A DNA stretch of 64,000 bases from Sva-07 sp963752815 (GTDB lineage: Bacteria > Actinomycetota > Acidimicrobiia > Acidimicrobiales > Ilumatobacteraceae): the NCBI GenBank assembly GCA_963752815.1, contig CAVVZI010000015.1, forward strand, positions 558,001 to 622,000, read 5' to 3'. This document shows, one piece after another, positions 9,334 to 19,653 of the stretch. Under the pieces are notes generated by a model. The model worked only from the letters and a program-made list of their open reading frames with translations. It had not been told where the DNA came from and searched no databases. Each line of letters opens with the position of its first letter. Positions within the stretch are counted from its first letter, which is position 1. A program made the translations under genes and the position numbers.

Positions 9334-9942
9334 TCAGGAGGCGCGGTCGAGGAAGTTGCGCACGAGGTGATGACCGTGCGCGGTCAGGATGCTCTCGGGA
9401 TGGAACTGCACGCCCTCCACCTCGTGGTGGCGGTGACGGACGCCCATCACCACGCCGTCGGGCGTGCGGGCGGTGACGACAAGGGTGTCGGGGATCGTCG
9501 GCGGATCGAGCGTGAGCGAGTGGTAGCGGGTGGCGGTGATCGGTGAGTCGATGTCGCGGAACACGCCCTCGCCGGTGTGCTCGACGACCGACGTCTTGCC
9601 GTGCATCAGCTCGGGCGCGCCGACCACCGACGCGCCGTAGACATGACCGATGGCCTGATGGCCGAGGCACACCCCGAGCAACGGTGTGCCGATCGCCGCG
9701 AAGGCACCGATCGCGTCGCAGATGATCCCGCTCGTCTCGGGTCGACCGGGGCCCGGCGAGAGCAGCACGAGGTCGGGCTCGAGCGCCACCGCCTCGTCGA
9801 CAGTGAGGGCATCGTTGCGCACGACGACCGGGTCGGCGCCGAGTTCACCGACGTACTGGACGAGGTTGTAGACGAAGCTGTCATAGCTGTCGATCACGAG
9901 CACACGGGCCACGGGCGACAGTATGGCCGCCAGCTTTGTCAC
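9334..9942 (-). CDS. pabA: Glutamine amidotransferase component of anthranilate/4-amino-4-deoxychorismate synthase
   Basis: A 202-residue class I glutamine amidotransferase. The catalytic cysteine is in GVCLGHQAIG, and the His-Glu pair is in VQFHPESIL. N-terminal DSYDSFVYNLVQYVGELGA and LSPGPGRPE are typical of PabA/TrpG. It supplies ammonia to the PabB or TrpE partner, which is not in the window. A start at 9942 has a GAGG-like ribosome site; the GTG at 9912 would begin closer to the conserved core. It converges on pknB and diverges from crgA, the arrangement I recall for trpG in mycobacteria. Confidence 0.9.
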   Translation of the reverse strand: MTKLAAILSPVARVLVIDSYDSFVYNLVQYVGELGADPVVVRNDALTVDEAVALEPDLVLLSPGPGRPETSGIICDAIGAFAAIGTPLLGVCLGHQAIGHVYGASVVGAPELMHGKTSVVEHTGEGVFRDIDSPITATRYHSLTLDPPTIPDTLVVTARTPDGVVMGVRHRHHEVEGVQFHPESILTAHGHHLVRNFLDRAS

Positions 9943-9970
9943 ACCGTTCCTCTATTCGTTCGCGATCACG

Positions 9971-9976
9971 TATGCT
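9971..9976 (+). promoter_or_regulatory. Possible -10 element of crgA
   Basis: TATGCT lies 9 bases before the crgA ATG at 9986, with TTCGCG about 13 bases upstream. Transcription would start within a few bases of the ATG, giving a nearly leaderless mRNA, which is common in actinobacteria. There is no Shine-Dalgarno sequence, which is consistent. Confidence 0.4.
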
Positions 9977-9985
9977 CGACGACCG

Positions 9986-10291
9986 ATGGCACCACCGAAG
10001 CGAAAGTCGGGCGGCGGACGGGTTACCCCAAAGGGGACACAACCGACCGACCGGGCTCCCTCGAGCACGTCCGCGCCTGCCGTTTCGGCGTCATCGCGCT
10101 ACACACCCAAGGTCGAGAAGAAGCCGATGGTGCCACCCCAGTGGATCCCGATCATCATGCTCGTGCTGCTGATCGCCGGCGGCCTGCTGATCATGGCGCG
10201 CTACCTGATCTTCACCGACAGCAACATCCCGACATTCCTCGGGCTCGCGTGCATTCTCGGTGGTCTCTGGACCGCCACCAAATGGCGATGA
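9986..10291 (+). CDS. crgA: CrgA-like cell-division membrane protein
   Basis: A 101-residue protein with a basic, Ser/Pro-rich cytoplasmic N-terminus and two C-terminal membrane helices (WIPIIMLVLLIAGGLLIMA and a second ending GLWTATKW). The short extracytoplasmic turn holds the family's YLIFTDSN-like stretch. CrgA binds FtsZ, FtsI and PBPs at the septum in actinobacteria. The start at 9986 gives the family length and a nearby -10 element; the frame is open upstream to 9923 but would overlap pabA. Position next to pabA and the pknB operon supports the call. Confidence 0.88.
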   Translation: MAPPKRKSGGGRVTPKGTQPTDRAPSSTSAPAVSASSRYTPKVEKKPMVPPQWIPIIMLVLLIAGGLLIMARYLIFTDSNIPTFLGLACILGGLWTATKWR

Positions 10292-10299
10292 CCGTCACA

Positions 10300-10474
10300 A
10301 TTGGCTCGGCCTCACGCCGAGCCTCGTCGTAACGATCGAGGTCGGCCGAGCGTCCGGCTCGGGTATGCGCGTCATTCGGTCGGCAAGCGCAAGATCACCG
10401 TCGGCCATCACGATTGGCTCGGCCTCACCTCCGTCTCGTCGTGACACTCGAGGTCGGCCGAGCGTCCGGCCCGG
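10300..10474. repeat. Pair of imperfect 62-63-bp direct repeats
   Basis: Copy A (10300-10362) and copy B (10413-10474) both begin ATTGGCTCGGCCTCAC, and both contain GAGGTCGGCCGAGCGTCCGG. By eye they are about 85 percent identical. Each unit has GCTCGGCC near one end and GGCCGAGC near the other, so each could also fold. They lie directly after crgA in noncoding DNA. This stretch and the DnaA-box-like sites below account for the whole interval 10292-10591. Confidence 0.75.
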
Positions 10475-10510
10475 CTGGCGCTCGCGTCCGCTGATCCTGT
10501 CCTCACAGGA

Positions 10511-10573
10511 TGTGGGGACAACGGAATGACAATCGTGTGGTTTCACCCATGTTGTCCACAGATCTGGGGACAA
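10511..10573. promoter_or_regulatory. Cluster of three DnaA-box-like 9-mers
   Basis: TTGTCCACA at 10552-10560 matches the actinobacterial DnaA-box consensus exactly. TTGTCCCCA occurs on the minus strand at 10513-10521 (extended to TTGTCCCCACA, 10511-10521) and again at 10565-10573. A small palindrome ATCCTGT-CCTC-ACAGGAT (10494-10511) abuts the first. A weaker TTTTCCACA lies at 10792-10800 inside the next gene. Three boxes in 63 bp suggest DnaA binding. Confidence 0.5.
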
Positions 10574-10591
10574 CTCGACGGCGGTCGTCGG

Positions 10592-10858
10592 TCAGTCGTA
10601 CAGCGGCGCGATCTCCGTCATGTCCTCCAGACAGTGTCGTGGAGGTGGCGGATCCTGATCCGGAGCCATCGTCAATCGCACCTCCACCCCACAGATGTCG
10701 CAGCGATACCTGCGGTTCACCTTGCGCAGTTCGCCGGTGGGCGGCGGCTCCGGTGGCATCGAGGTCATGCTGCGCAGCACGGCGATGCCACTTTTCCACA
10801 GGATGTACCCGAACAGGATGCCGAACCCGACCCAGATGACGGTCGAGAAGGCGGGCAC
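10592..10858 (-). CDS. Small membrane protein with zinc-ribbon-like tail
   Basis: An 88-residue protein. One N-terminal membrane helix (about 6-28) is followed by a proline-rich linker and a cytoplasmic tail. The tail has CDIC at about 53-56 and a further Cys preceded by His in PRHC, resembling an incomplete zinc ribbon. I do not recognise a named family. It lies 15 bases downstream of the MarR-type gene on the same strand, so they may be cotranscribed. Its C-terminus ends just beside the DnaA-box-like cluster. Confidence 0.6.
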   Translation of the reverse strand: MPAFSTVIWVGFGILFGYILWKSGIAVLRSMTSMPPEPPPTGELRKVNRRYRCDICGVEVRLTMAPDQDPPPPRHCLEDMTEIAPLYD

Positions 10859-10873
10859 CCGGTCACGCTACCG

Positions 10874-11341
10874 TCAGTCCTCGATCGGCTCGATGTCGTC
10901 ACCGGCAGCCACGAGCAGGTCGACCACCCGCTGCAGATCGGCCACGTCGGCACCGTCGAGATGCACCGCGAAGAGCGCCTGCACGGCCCGTCGGTAGCTG
11001 ACGTTCATCTCGCGCCACAGCCGCCGTCCGGTGCGTGTCAGCTCGACCTCGACCGCCCGCAGATCGGCTTCGTCGACGTGCCGATGGCGGGCGATCCAGC
11101 CCTCCTCCTCGAGCCGGTCGAACCGCCGGCTCAGGCTCGACGGCGGCAGGCGGAGATCGTTCGCCACGTCGAGCGGGCGCGCCCGGCCACCCAGCCGTTG
11201 CAGCGACGCGAGCACGTCGTACCAACCGAGCGGAATGTCCCAGTCGGCGCGGAGCTCATCGTCGATCCCGCGTTCGATCTGGCTGACGATCGCCTGGACA
11301 CCACGCCACGCGCCGACCCGGGAGGCGTCGAGCCGGGGCAT
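10874..11341 (-). CDS. MarR-family transcriptional regulator
   Basis: A 155-residue protein with the MarR winged-helix layout. The DNA-binding helix region reads LDVANDLRLPPSSLSRRFDRLEEEGWIAR, followed by the wing (DEADLRAVEVELTRTGRRL) and a C-terminal dimerisation helix. The ligand is unknown. It lies 13 bases after the aminotransferase gene on the same strand, so it may regulate that gene and itself. Confidence 0.85.
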   Translation of the reverse strand: MPRLDASRVGAWRGVQAIVSQIERGIDDELRADWDIPLGWYDVLASLQRLGGRARPLDVANDLRLPPSSLSRRFDRLEEEGWIARHRHVDEADLRAVEVELTRTGRRLWREMNVSYRRAVQALFAVHLDGADVADLQRVVDLLVAAGDDIEPIED

Positions 11342-11354
11342 CGACCGCTGCCCC

Positions 11355-12596
11355 TCAGCCCGTCGCGCGGATGGCGGACGAGAACGCCGACAAGGCTTCG
11401 GACACCTCGGCGGCGCTGACGACGAGCGGCGGCATCCACCGGATCGTGCGACGGCGCGTGCCGGCCGGCATGAGGATCAGATGGTGTTGCTCGAGGCAGT
11501 GTTCGACCACCGCCGCCGTTCGCTCGGCACTGTCGAACTCTGTCGCAACCATCAGTCCCCGTCCACGGACGTGACGCAACGATGCGTCGAGCTGTTGGAG
11601 GTCGCGCAACCCGTCGATGAGTTGGATACCCCGAGCCTCGACCGCTTCGAGAAACCCGGGCTCCGTGAGGATGGCGATCGTGGCCAACGCCGCGGCGCAT
11701 CCGATCGGGTTGCCGCCGTACGTGCTCGAATGACTGCCGGCCTTCCATGCCTCGTCGACGCTGCGACGCAGACCGAGCGCGGCGAACGGGAAGCCCGACG
11801 CGATCCCCTTCGACATGCACAACAGATCGGGTTCCACGCCGAGGGCCTCGACCGCGAACATCTTGCCCGTGCGGCCGAATCCGCTCTGCACCTCGTCGAT
11901 CACGAGGAGGATGCCGTGCTCGGTGCACCGCTCGGCGATGCCGGCGATGAAGCTCTTGGGTGTCGGGATGAAACCGCGCTCGCTGATCACCGGCTCGATG
12001 ACGATCGCCGCGACCTCGCCGGGCAGCGTCTGCGTGAGGAACAGCCGGTCGAGCCCGGCGAGGGCGAGGCTGATCTCACTCTCCTGATCGGACACGTGGG
12101 GATCGGGGAACGGGGCGACGAACACGCCTCCCGGGAGCGGCGACGCACCCTGGCGGTCGATGGCCCGCGACGTCGACATCGCCATGGTCAGGTGCGTCCG
12201 ACCGTGGAACGCACCGTCGAACACGACGATGTTGGGACGTCCGGACACCTGCCGGGCCACCTTGACGGCCGACTCGATCACCTCGTCGTTCGACGAGGTG
12301 AAGAAGAACCGCTCGATCGACCCGGGCGTGATGTCGGCAAGGCGTGCCGCGAGCGGCTCGAGCAGGTCGTGCGTGTAGACGCTCGGTGGCGCGTGCACGA
12401 ACTTCGCCGCTTGTTCGGCGATGGCCGCCACGACCTGCGGATGGGCATGGCCCGTCGATGCCACGGCGTTGGCCGCCGTGAAGTCGAGGTACTCGACGCC
12501 GGCGGTGTCGACGACACGGCAGCCGGACCCGCTGACGACCTGGAGATCGGTGATCCTCGCCCACACCGTCGACACGTGCGAGCCCGGCGAGGTCAT
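11355..12596 (-). CDS. Class III PLP-dependent aminotransferase
   Basis: A 413-residue protein of the ornithine/4-aminobutyrate aminotransferase fold. Visible features include FTAANAVASTGHAHPQV near the N-terminus, VIDEVQSGFGRTGKMFA, and the PLP lysine in LCMSKGIASGFP, followed by STYGGNPIGCAAA. The substrate cannot be set from the sequence; 4-aminobutyrate or another omega-amino acid is likely. It probably forms an operon with the MarR gene downstream. Confidence 0.88.
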   Translation of the reverse strand: MTSPGSHVSTVWARITDLQVVSGSGCRVVDTAGVEYLDFTAANAVASTGHAHPQVVAAIAEQAAKFVHAPPSVYTHDLLEPLAARLADITPGSIERFFFTSSNDEVIESAVKVARQVSGRPNIVVFDGAFHGRTHLTMAMSTSRAIDRQGASPLPGGVFVAPFPDPHVSDQESEISLALAGLDRLFLTQTLPGEVAAIVIEPVISERGFIPTPKSFIAGIAERCTEHGILLVIDEVQSGFGRTGKMFAVEALGVEPDLLCMSKGIASGFPFAALGLRRSVDEAWKAGSHSSTYGGNPIGCAAALATIAILTEPGFLEAVEARGIQLIDGLRDLQQLDASLRHVRGRGLMVATEFDSAERTAAVVEHCLEQHHLILMPAGTRRRTIRWMPPLVVSAAEVSEALSAFSSAIRATG

Positions 12597-12657
12597 CCGG
12601 CGAGCCTAGGGCGCCGCCCCGTGCGCACCGGATGACCTCGACCCGAGCACCGACCTC

Positions 12658-15032
<2,375 letters not shown>

Positions 15033-15085
15033 GGCACAACGATACCGGCAGACATCCTGCGTCCACTCGACTCAGGATTACATGC

Positions 15086-16408
15086 TTACGACGGCGGCAC
15101 GGCGGCGACGAGCGCTTCCTCCCAGGGCGTGGCATCGAGCAACAGGCGGCGGGTCGGCATCACCCAGCGCGGGGCGTTCACGCCGAGGGCACCGTGCAGC
15201 CGGCCGTCGGCGCCGTACAGGGCGAGGAATTTGCCCTCCTCGATCGAGCCGGCCACGACCCGCACCTCGTCGCCGGGCATCGCATGGCCGAGGAACTGGA
15301 TGCGGTGTTCGAACTGATCGCTCCAGAAGAACGGCACCGGCGCGTACGGCACGAGCGGTTCGCCGGCGGCCACCGCGACGAGGTTCGAGGCGGCGTGCGC
15401 GCCCTGTTCGGCCGCGTTGGTCCAGTGCTCGACGCGCATCTCGTGGCCGAGCAGGACATTGGGCCAGCGCACCACGTCGCCGGCGGCGAAGAGCGTGTCG
15501 ATGGCGTCGACCACCGGTCCGGCCGGATCGAGCCGGACGCGGAGGTACTCGTCGCAGACGATGCCGTCGCGCAACTCGATGCCGCTGCCGTCGAGCCAGC
15601 CGGTCGACGGTGTCACCCCGACGCCGACCACGATCAGGTCGGCGGCCACGAGCTCATGAGCGGCACCGGGCTCGTCCATCGGACGCGTGAGCACGCCGTC
15701 GTCGGTGAATCCCTCCACCGCCACGCCACAGCGCAGGTCGACGCCACGGGCGGTGTGCATCGCGCCGATCACCGCTCCCATCTCGGCACCGAGGCCCCGG
15801 ATCAGCGGCGCCGGACCACCTTCGAGCACGACGACTTCGTTGCCGAGCTGGACGGCCGTCGCGGCGACCTCGAGGCCGATGAACCCGGCGCCGATCACCA
15901 CGACGCGCTGGCCGCCGCCGGCCAGTCGCGCCCGCACGGCGAGTGCGTCGTCGAGCGAGCGCAGCACGTGGACGTGTTGGTAGGGGCTGTGGTCACCGAT
16001 GTGCTTCGGTGCGGCACCGGTGGCGATGATCATCCCGTCGAATTCGAGGGTCCGACCGTCGGCCAGCACCAGCGTGCGTTCGGCCAGGTCGAGCCGCTCC
16101 CCCGCCACCCCGAGTTCCCACCGGACGTCGAGTTCGTCGAATGCCTCGGGCTGACGGAGGTGGATCCGGTCGGCGTCCCATTCACCCGACAGCAGCTTCT
16201 TCGACAGCGGCGGCCGATCATAGGGACGGTGGGTTTCGGCACCGACGACCACCACGTCGCCCGCGAACGCCCGTTGGCGGAGCGTCTCCGCGGCCCGGAG
16301 CCCGGCGAGTGACGCCCCGACGATGACGACCCGATCCAGCGGTACCGCTCCCCGCGACGACTCGGCTCCTCGATCTTCCGGCGGCGTTCCACTCGACATG
16401 GTCACCAC
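15086..16408 (-). CDS. FAD-dependent NAD(P)H:ferredoxin reductase-type oxidoreductase
   Basis: A 440-residue pyridine-nucleotide-disulfide-fold protein; the true start is probably MSSGTPPEDR, a few codons in. It has two dinucleotide-binding motifs, an FAD site (VVIVGASLAGLRAAE) and an NAD(P)H site (VVIGAGFIGLEVA). The FAD-contact ATGAAPK and DTLFAAGDVV follow, and the C-terminal domain is rubredoxin/ferredoxin-reductase-like. There is no CxxC redox disulfide, which fits ferredoxin reductases of oxygenase and P450 systems. No partner ferredoxin is adjacent. Confidence 0.85.
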   Translation of the reverse strand: MVTMSSGTPPEDRGAESSRGAVPLDRVVIVGASLAGLRAAETLRQRAFAGDVVVVGAETHRPYDRPPLSKKLLSGEWDADRIHLRQPEAFDELDVRWELGVAGERLDLAERTLVLADGRTLEFDGMIIATGAAPKHIGDHSPYQHVHVLRSLDDALAVRARLAGGGQRVVVIGAGFIGLEVAATAVQLGNEVVVLEGGPAPLIRGLGAEMGAVIGAMHTARGVDLRCGVAVEGFTDDGVLTRPMDEPGAAHELVAADLIVVGVGVTPSTGWLDGSGIELRDGIVCDEYLRVRLDPAGPVVDAIDTLFAAGDVVRWPNVLLGHEMRVEHWTNAAEQGAHAASNLVAVAAGEPLVPYAPVPFFWSDQFEHRIQFLGHAMPGDEVRVVAGSIEEGKFLALYGADGRLHGALGVNAPRWVMPTRRLLLDATPWEEALVAAVPPS

Positions 16409-16517
16409 GATGCCAGAGTCCTCCGTGAAACCAGTCCTCCGTGAAATCGGTCGGCCATGAAGCAGTGCTGCGACATGTCATGGTCGGGCGCGCCGGCGTC
16501 GTGACTAACGTCGCGGC

Positions 16518-16952
16518 GTGACCTCCTCGCCACGTTCTTCCGTCCAGCCGCCGAGCGTCGCCGAGATCAATCGGATGGTCGACGAGCTGTTCCCGGGCTC
16601 GAACAACTCGTGCGCGGACGTGGGCGCGACGTTTGCCGTGGCGCGCCGTGTGGTCGACGAGTCCGAACTCCGACCCGGTGGCTTCGTCTCCGGGCCGAGC
16701 CAGTTCGGCCTCGCCGACGCCGCCCTGTGGTATCTGGTGTTCGGTGCCCTCGGACGGGTGGAGCCGATGGCCCTCACGTCGGAGTTGTCGATCCGCTTCC
16801 TCCGCCCGGCACAGGGCACGGTGCTGTGGGCGCGGGCCACCCTCGAGTCGGCCGGTCGGCGCAGCGTCGTCGGCAGCGTCCACGTGTGGTGTGACGACCG
16901 ATCCGACAAGCCCACCGCGACCGCCCAGGGCACCTACGCCCTGCCGATGTGA
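16518..16952 (+). CDS. PaaI-type hotdog-fold thioesterase
   Basis: A 144-residue single hotdog domain with the PaaI-family GFVSGPSQFGLADAALWYLVFG helix segment and a core strand ELSIRFLRPAQGTV. The family hydrolyses acyl-CoA thioesters in the cytoplasm; the substrate is unknown. The start GTG at 16518 gives the family length. Its stop overlaps the next GTG (GTGA at 16949), so the two genes are probably translationally coupled. Confidence 0.8.
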   Translation: MTSSPRSSVQPPSVAEINRMVDELFPGSNNSCADVGATFAVARRVVDESELRPGGFVSGPSQFGLADAALWYLVFGALGRVEPMALTSELSIRFLRPAQGTVLWARATLESAGRRSVVGSVHVWCDDRSDKPTATAQGTYALPM

Positions 16953-17434
16953 ACGTGCCCGGCGACCCGGACGCCATCACCACCGCCACCGGGGCGGCGA
17001 GTTCCCGACGGCCGCGATTCCATCTGGCGATGCCGGTCCACGACCTCGCCGCCGCGCGGGGGTTCTACGGCGGCGTGCTCGGTTGCCCCGAGGGTCGGTC
17101 GGCGCCGTCGTGGGTCGACTTCGACCTCTACGGCCACCAGTTCGTCGCCCACCTCGACCCGCATCTGACCGATCCCGGCGGCCGCGACCTGCTCCGCAAC
17201 GAGGTCGACGGCGACGCCGTGCCGGTTCCCCATTTCGGCGTCCTCCTCGACCCGGCGGACTGGCGCGCGCTCGCCGACCGGCTGGTCGCGGCCGGCGTCG
17301 AGTTCGTCATCGAGCCACACACCAGGTTCGCCGGCGAGGTCGGCGAGCAGTCGACGATGTTCCTGCTCGACCCGTCCGGCAACGCCCTCGAATTCAAGGC
17401 GTTCGCCGACGACCGCCAGGTCTTCGCGCACTGA
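16949..17434 (+). CDS. VOC-superfamily (glyoxalase-like) protein
   Basis: A 161-residue protein with two beta-alpha-beta-beta-beta modules. Residues FHLAMPVHDLAAARGFYGGVLG open the first, and FLLDPSGNALEFKAF closes the second. Candidate metal ligands are His (about 31), His in PHFGVLL and Glu in ALEFK. Similar proteins are often annotated as dioxygenases or lyases, but the reaction is not predictable. Overlap with the thioesterase stop suggests a shared transcript. Confidence 0.78.
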   Translation: MNVPGDPDAITTATGAASSRRPRFHLAMPVHDLAAARGFYGGVLGCPEGRSAPSWVDFDLYGHQFVAHLDPHLTDPGGRDLLRNEVDGDAVPVPHFGVLLDPADWRALADRLVAAGVEFVIEPHTRFAGEVGEQSTMFLLDPSGNALEFKAFADDRQVFAH

Positions 17435-17454
17435 GCCGGTCGGGATCGACACCG

Positions 17455-18279
17455 ATGCCGCGCTCGACCGTTGAACTCTCCGACGTCGACGACCCCCGGT
17501 TCGACGACTACCGGGCGTTGAACGACCAGGCGTACCGGCGGTCGTACGAGGGTGACCGACTGTTCGTGGCCGAGGGTTTCGTCGCCATCGACCGGCTGAT
17601 CGAGTCGGGCCACGAGATCCGTTCGGTGCTCCTCGCGACCTCGAGGGTCGAACGATTCTCGGCCCACCTCCCTGCGCTCGACGAACGAAGCGTGCCCGTG
17701 TACGTGGCGGCGAAGGACGTCATCGCCGGCGTCGTCGGGTTCGATCTCCACCGAGGTGTCGTCGCCGTCGCCGACCGGCGCGAACACCCGTCGGTCGCCG
17801 AGGTGGCGTCGATCGGGTCACGTTTCGCCGTGCTCGAAGGGCTGAACGACGCGGAGAACGTCGGGGCGATCGCTCGTGCCGCCCGAGCGCTCGGCATCGA
17901 CGCGCTGATCGTCGATCCGCGTTGCACCGATCCGTACAGCCGACGCTCGGTGCGCGTCAGCATGGGCGAGATCCTGTTGCTGCCGATCGCACGACCGGCG
18001 GCCGCGGACTGGCGCGACGTCCTCGGCGAGCTCGGGCGCGCCGGTGTCGAGACGTGGGCGATGTCGCCGGAGCCGACCGCCGAGAGCATCTGGGAGCTCG
18101 AGGTGCCGGAACGCCTGGCCGTGGTCCTCGGCGCCGAGGGCCCCGGCCTCGATCGGCGGACGGTGGAACGAGCGACGCGCACGGTACGCATCCCACTGCG
18201 TACGGACGTCGACTCGCTCAACGTCGGCCACGCCGCGGCCATCACGTTCGCCGCGATCGGCCGCCCCACCTTGCGGTGA
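17455..18279 (+). CDS. TrmH/SpoU-family RNA 2'-O-methyltransferase
   Basis: A 274-residue SPOUT methyltransferase. An N-terminal substrate-binding domain (RLFVAEGFVAIDRLIES) precedes a C-terminal knotted domain. The three family motifs are LNDAENVGAIARAARALG, LGAEGPGL and SLNVGHAAAITFA. The frame is open far upstream; ATG 17455 is chosen because it directly precedes the conserved N-terminus. It probably methylates a ribose in rRNA or tRNA, but the site is unknown. Confidence 0.9.
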   Translation: MPRSTVELSDVDDPRFDDYRALNDQAYRRSYEGDRLFVAEGFVAIDRLIESGHEIRSVLLATSRVERFSAHLPALDERSVPVYVAAKDVIAGVVGFDLHRGVVAVADRREHPSVAEVASIGSRFAVLEGLNDAENVGAIARAARALGIDALIVDPRCTDPYSRRSVRVSMGEILLLPIARPAAADWRDVLGELGRAGVETWAMSPEPTAESIWELEVPERLAVVLGAEGPGLDRRTVERATRTVRIPLRTDVDSLNVGHAAAITFAAIGRPTLR

Positions 18280-18336
18280 GCGAACCGACCGAGGGGTGGG
18301 CACGTTCGCTCATCGACGGCGGGTGCGGGACGCGAA

Positions 18337-18365
18337 ACGGCCCCCGGCGGAGTGCCGGGGGCCGT
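18337..18365. terminator. Bidirectional hairpin terminator
   Basis: Perfect 12-bp arms ACGGCCCCCGGC and GCCGGGGGCCGT enclose the loop GGAGT between two convergent genes. T-rich flanks are weak, but position and stability support a terminator for both. Confidence 0.8.
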
Positions 18366-18387
18366 GTCGTGGTTGTCGATTGTCGAC

Positions 18388-18690
18388 TCAGTCGTCGGAG
18401 TCTTCGCCCGCCTCGTCTCGAGGAGCCGGTGGCTCACCGAGACCGAGTTGCGCGAAGAGTTCCGCCTTGCGATATTCGAAGTCGTCTTCAGTGACGTCTC
18501 CGGCCGCGAACTTCTCGTTCAACAGCCGGAACTGCTCGAGGAGTTCGTCCTCGCTAGGCGTACCGTCGTCTGCATCGTCGTCGGCGTCGTCGGAACTCTT
18601 GCCGTGACGGACCGCAAGCTTTTCAGCTTTGCGCTCCTTCTTACGGAGTTCGCGTTGACGCTTCTGATACGACTGGGGACTTCGGGCCAA
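18388..18690 (-). CDS. Small charged protein encoded after cspA
   Basis: A 100-residue hydrophilic protein. The N-terminal 30 residues are strongly basic (QKRQRELRKKERKAEK). A poly-Asp/Asp-Asp segment follows, and the C-terminal half is SHOCT-like (LLEQFRLLNEKFAAGDVTEDDFEYRKAELFA). The family is not named here. It begins 15 bases after the cold-shock gene, so it is probably on the same transcript and may associate with RNA through its basic end. Confidence 0.7.
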   Translation of the reverse strand: MARSPQSYQKRQRELRKKERKAEKLAVRHGKSSDDADDDADDGTPSEDELLEQFRLLNEKFAAGDVTEDDFEYRKAELFAQLGLGEPPAPRDEAGEDSDD

Positions 18691-18705
18691 GCAGAATCGC
18701 CGCCC

Positions 18706-18906
18706 TCAGACGATCTTGACGTCGACGGCCTCGGGGCCCTTGCGACCAGCGGCGATCTCGAATTCGACGGTGTCCCCGTCGTTCAGCGAGCGGCGACCGG
18801 TGCCGACGATGTTGGAGTAATGGACGAAGACGTCGTCGCCATCGTCACGAGAGATGAAGCCGAAGCCCTTCTCGTCGTTGAAAAACTTCACTGTGCCTGT
18901 AGCCAT
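18706..18906 (-). CDS. cspA: Cold-shock domain protein
   Basis: A 66-residue single cold-shock domain with both RNA-binding motifs, KGFGFI (RNP1) and VFVHY (RNP2). It binds single-stranded RNA or DNA and acts as an RNA chaperone or antiterminator. A strong AAGGAG ribosome site lies 6 bases before the start. That site is paired within a 5'-UTR hairpin, described separately. Confidence 0.95.
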   Translation of the reverse strand: MATGTVKFFNDEKGFGFISRDDGDDVFVHYSNIVGTGRRSLNDGDTVEFEIAAGRKGPEAVDVKIV

Positions 18907-18909
18907 TTT

Positions 18910-18933
18910 GGCTCCTTATTCAATACCGGAGCC
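18910..18933 (-). promoter_or_regulatory. Hairpin sequestering the cspA ribosome-binding site
   Basis: On the minus strand GGCTCC (18933-18928), a 12-nt AT-rich loop and GGAGCC (18915-18910) form a perfect 6-bp stem. The 3' arm contains the GGAG of the Shine-Dalgarno sequence, four bases before the ATG. Structure-dependent translation is typical of cold-shock genes; the control itself is inferred. Confidence 0.5.
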
Positions 18934-18958
18934 ACCATTGACTCACGTTTGCAATTGC

Positions 18959-19612
18959 TCACGATAGTGACGCTTGAGCCTTCCTCCACCGCGCGGGGCT
19001 TGTAGCGCGGGTGAACGCGTCGAGCGGGCGATGTCCGGTGACCGCCAAACGGACCACGATCACGGTCGACATGACCACCCCGACGGTGCCCGCGACGATG
19101 AGTGCGGGGTCGGTGACGCCCAGCCCGTAGACGAGCCACAGCATCGATTCGGTCCATGCGATGAGCCACGTCGCGGCGGAGACGCCGGCGAGTGCCCGGG
19201 TGCGCAGCACCGCCACGACGGCGGGGAGCAACTGCAGCCCGTAACAGAGTCCGACGGCGAGACCGGCGAGTTCCCAACCCCCGATCACGAGGAACGGCAG
19301 CGGCAACATGCCGAGGCCGACAGCACCGATCAGCAACCCGCGACGGTCCGTCCGCCCCCCGGTCCGGACGAACAGCACGGCCATCGACGCATACAGCCCG
19401 ATCGAGATCATCGACACCGGCACGAGCGCCCAGACCGGCGCGGCGAATCCGTAGGCGAGCCACCAACCGTTCAGGGCCATGCTCACTCCGACCCAGGTGG
19501 GCGAGACCCCGTCGGTGCGCCGGGTGCGCGCCAGTTGCCGGGCCTGGGGCAGGGCCATCCCCGATCCCAGCACCGTGGCGCTGATCACCAGCGCGTTCAA
19601 CATGACGTTCAT
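18959..19612 (-). CDS. PQ-loop (SWEET/MtN3-like) membrane protein
   Basis: About 217 residues from ATG 19612, with seven predicted membrane segments. Two PQ-loop modules are visible: MALPQARQLARTRRTDGVSP near the N-terminus and QLLPAVVAVLRTRALAGVS in the second half. That duplicated arrangement resembles a fused SemiSWEET pair, a family that moves small sugars or cystine-like solutes. The substrate is unknown. It diverges from the CGNR regulator across a region with operator-like palindromes. Confidence 0.7.
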   Translation of the reverse strand: MNVMLNALVISATVLGSGMALPQARQLARTRRTDGVSPTWVGVSMALNGWWLAYGFAAPVWALVPVSMISIGLYASMAVLFVRTGGRTDRRGLLIGAVGLGMLPLPFLVIGGWELAGLAVGLCYGLQLLPAVVAVLRTRALAGVSAATWLIAWTESMLWLVYGLGVTDPALIVAGTVGVVMSTVIVVRLAVTGHRPLDAFTRATSPARWRKAQASLS

Positions 19613-19653
19613 CTCTGACTCCGAGCAACTCGCCGCCGTCCGGCCCAATCACC

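Noticed and set aside
10300..10474. CRISPR array
   Set aside because: There are only two long imperfect repeats, with no regular spacers and no cas genes.
10300..10573. oriC
   Set aside because: Three DnaA-box-like sites are suggestive, but there is no dnaA/dnaN/gyr context, no clear AT-rich unwinding element, and GC skew cannot be judged from this window.
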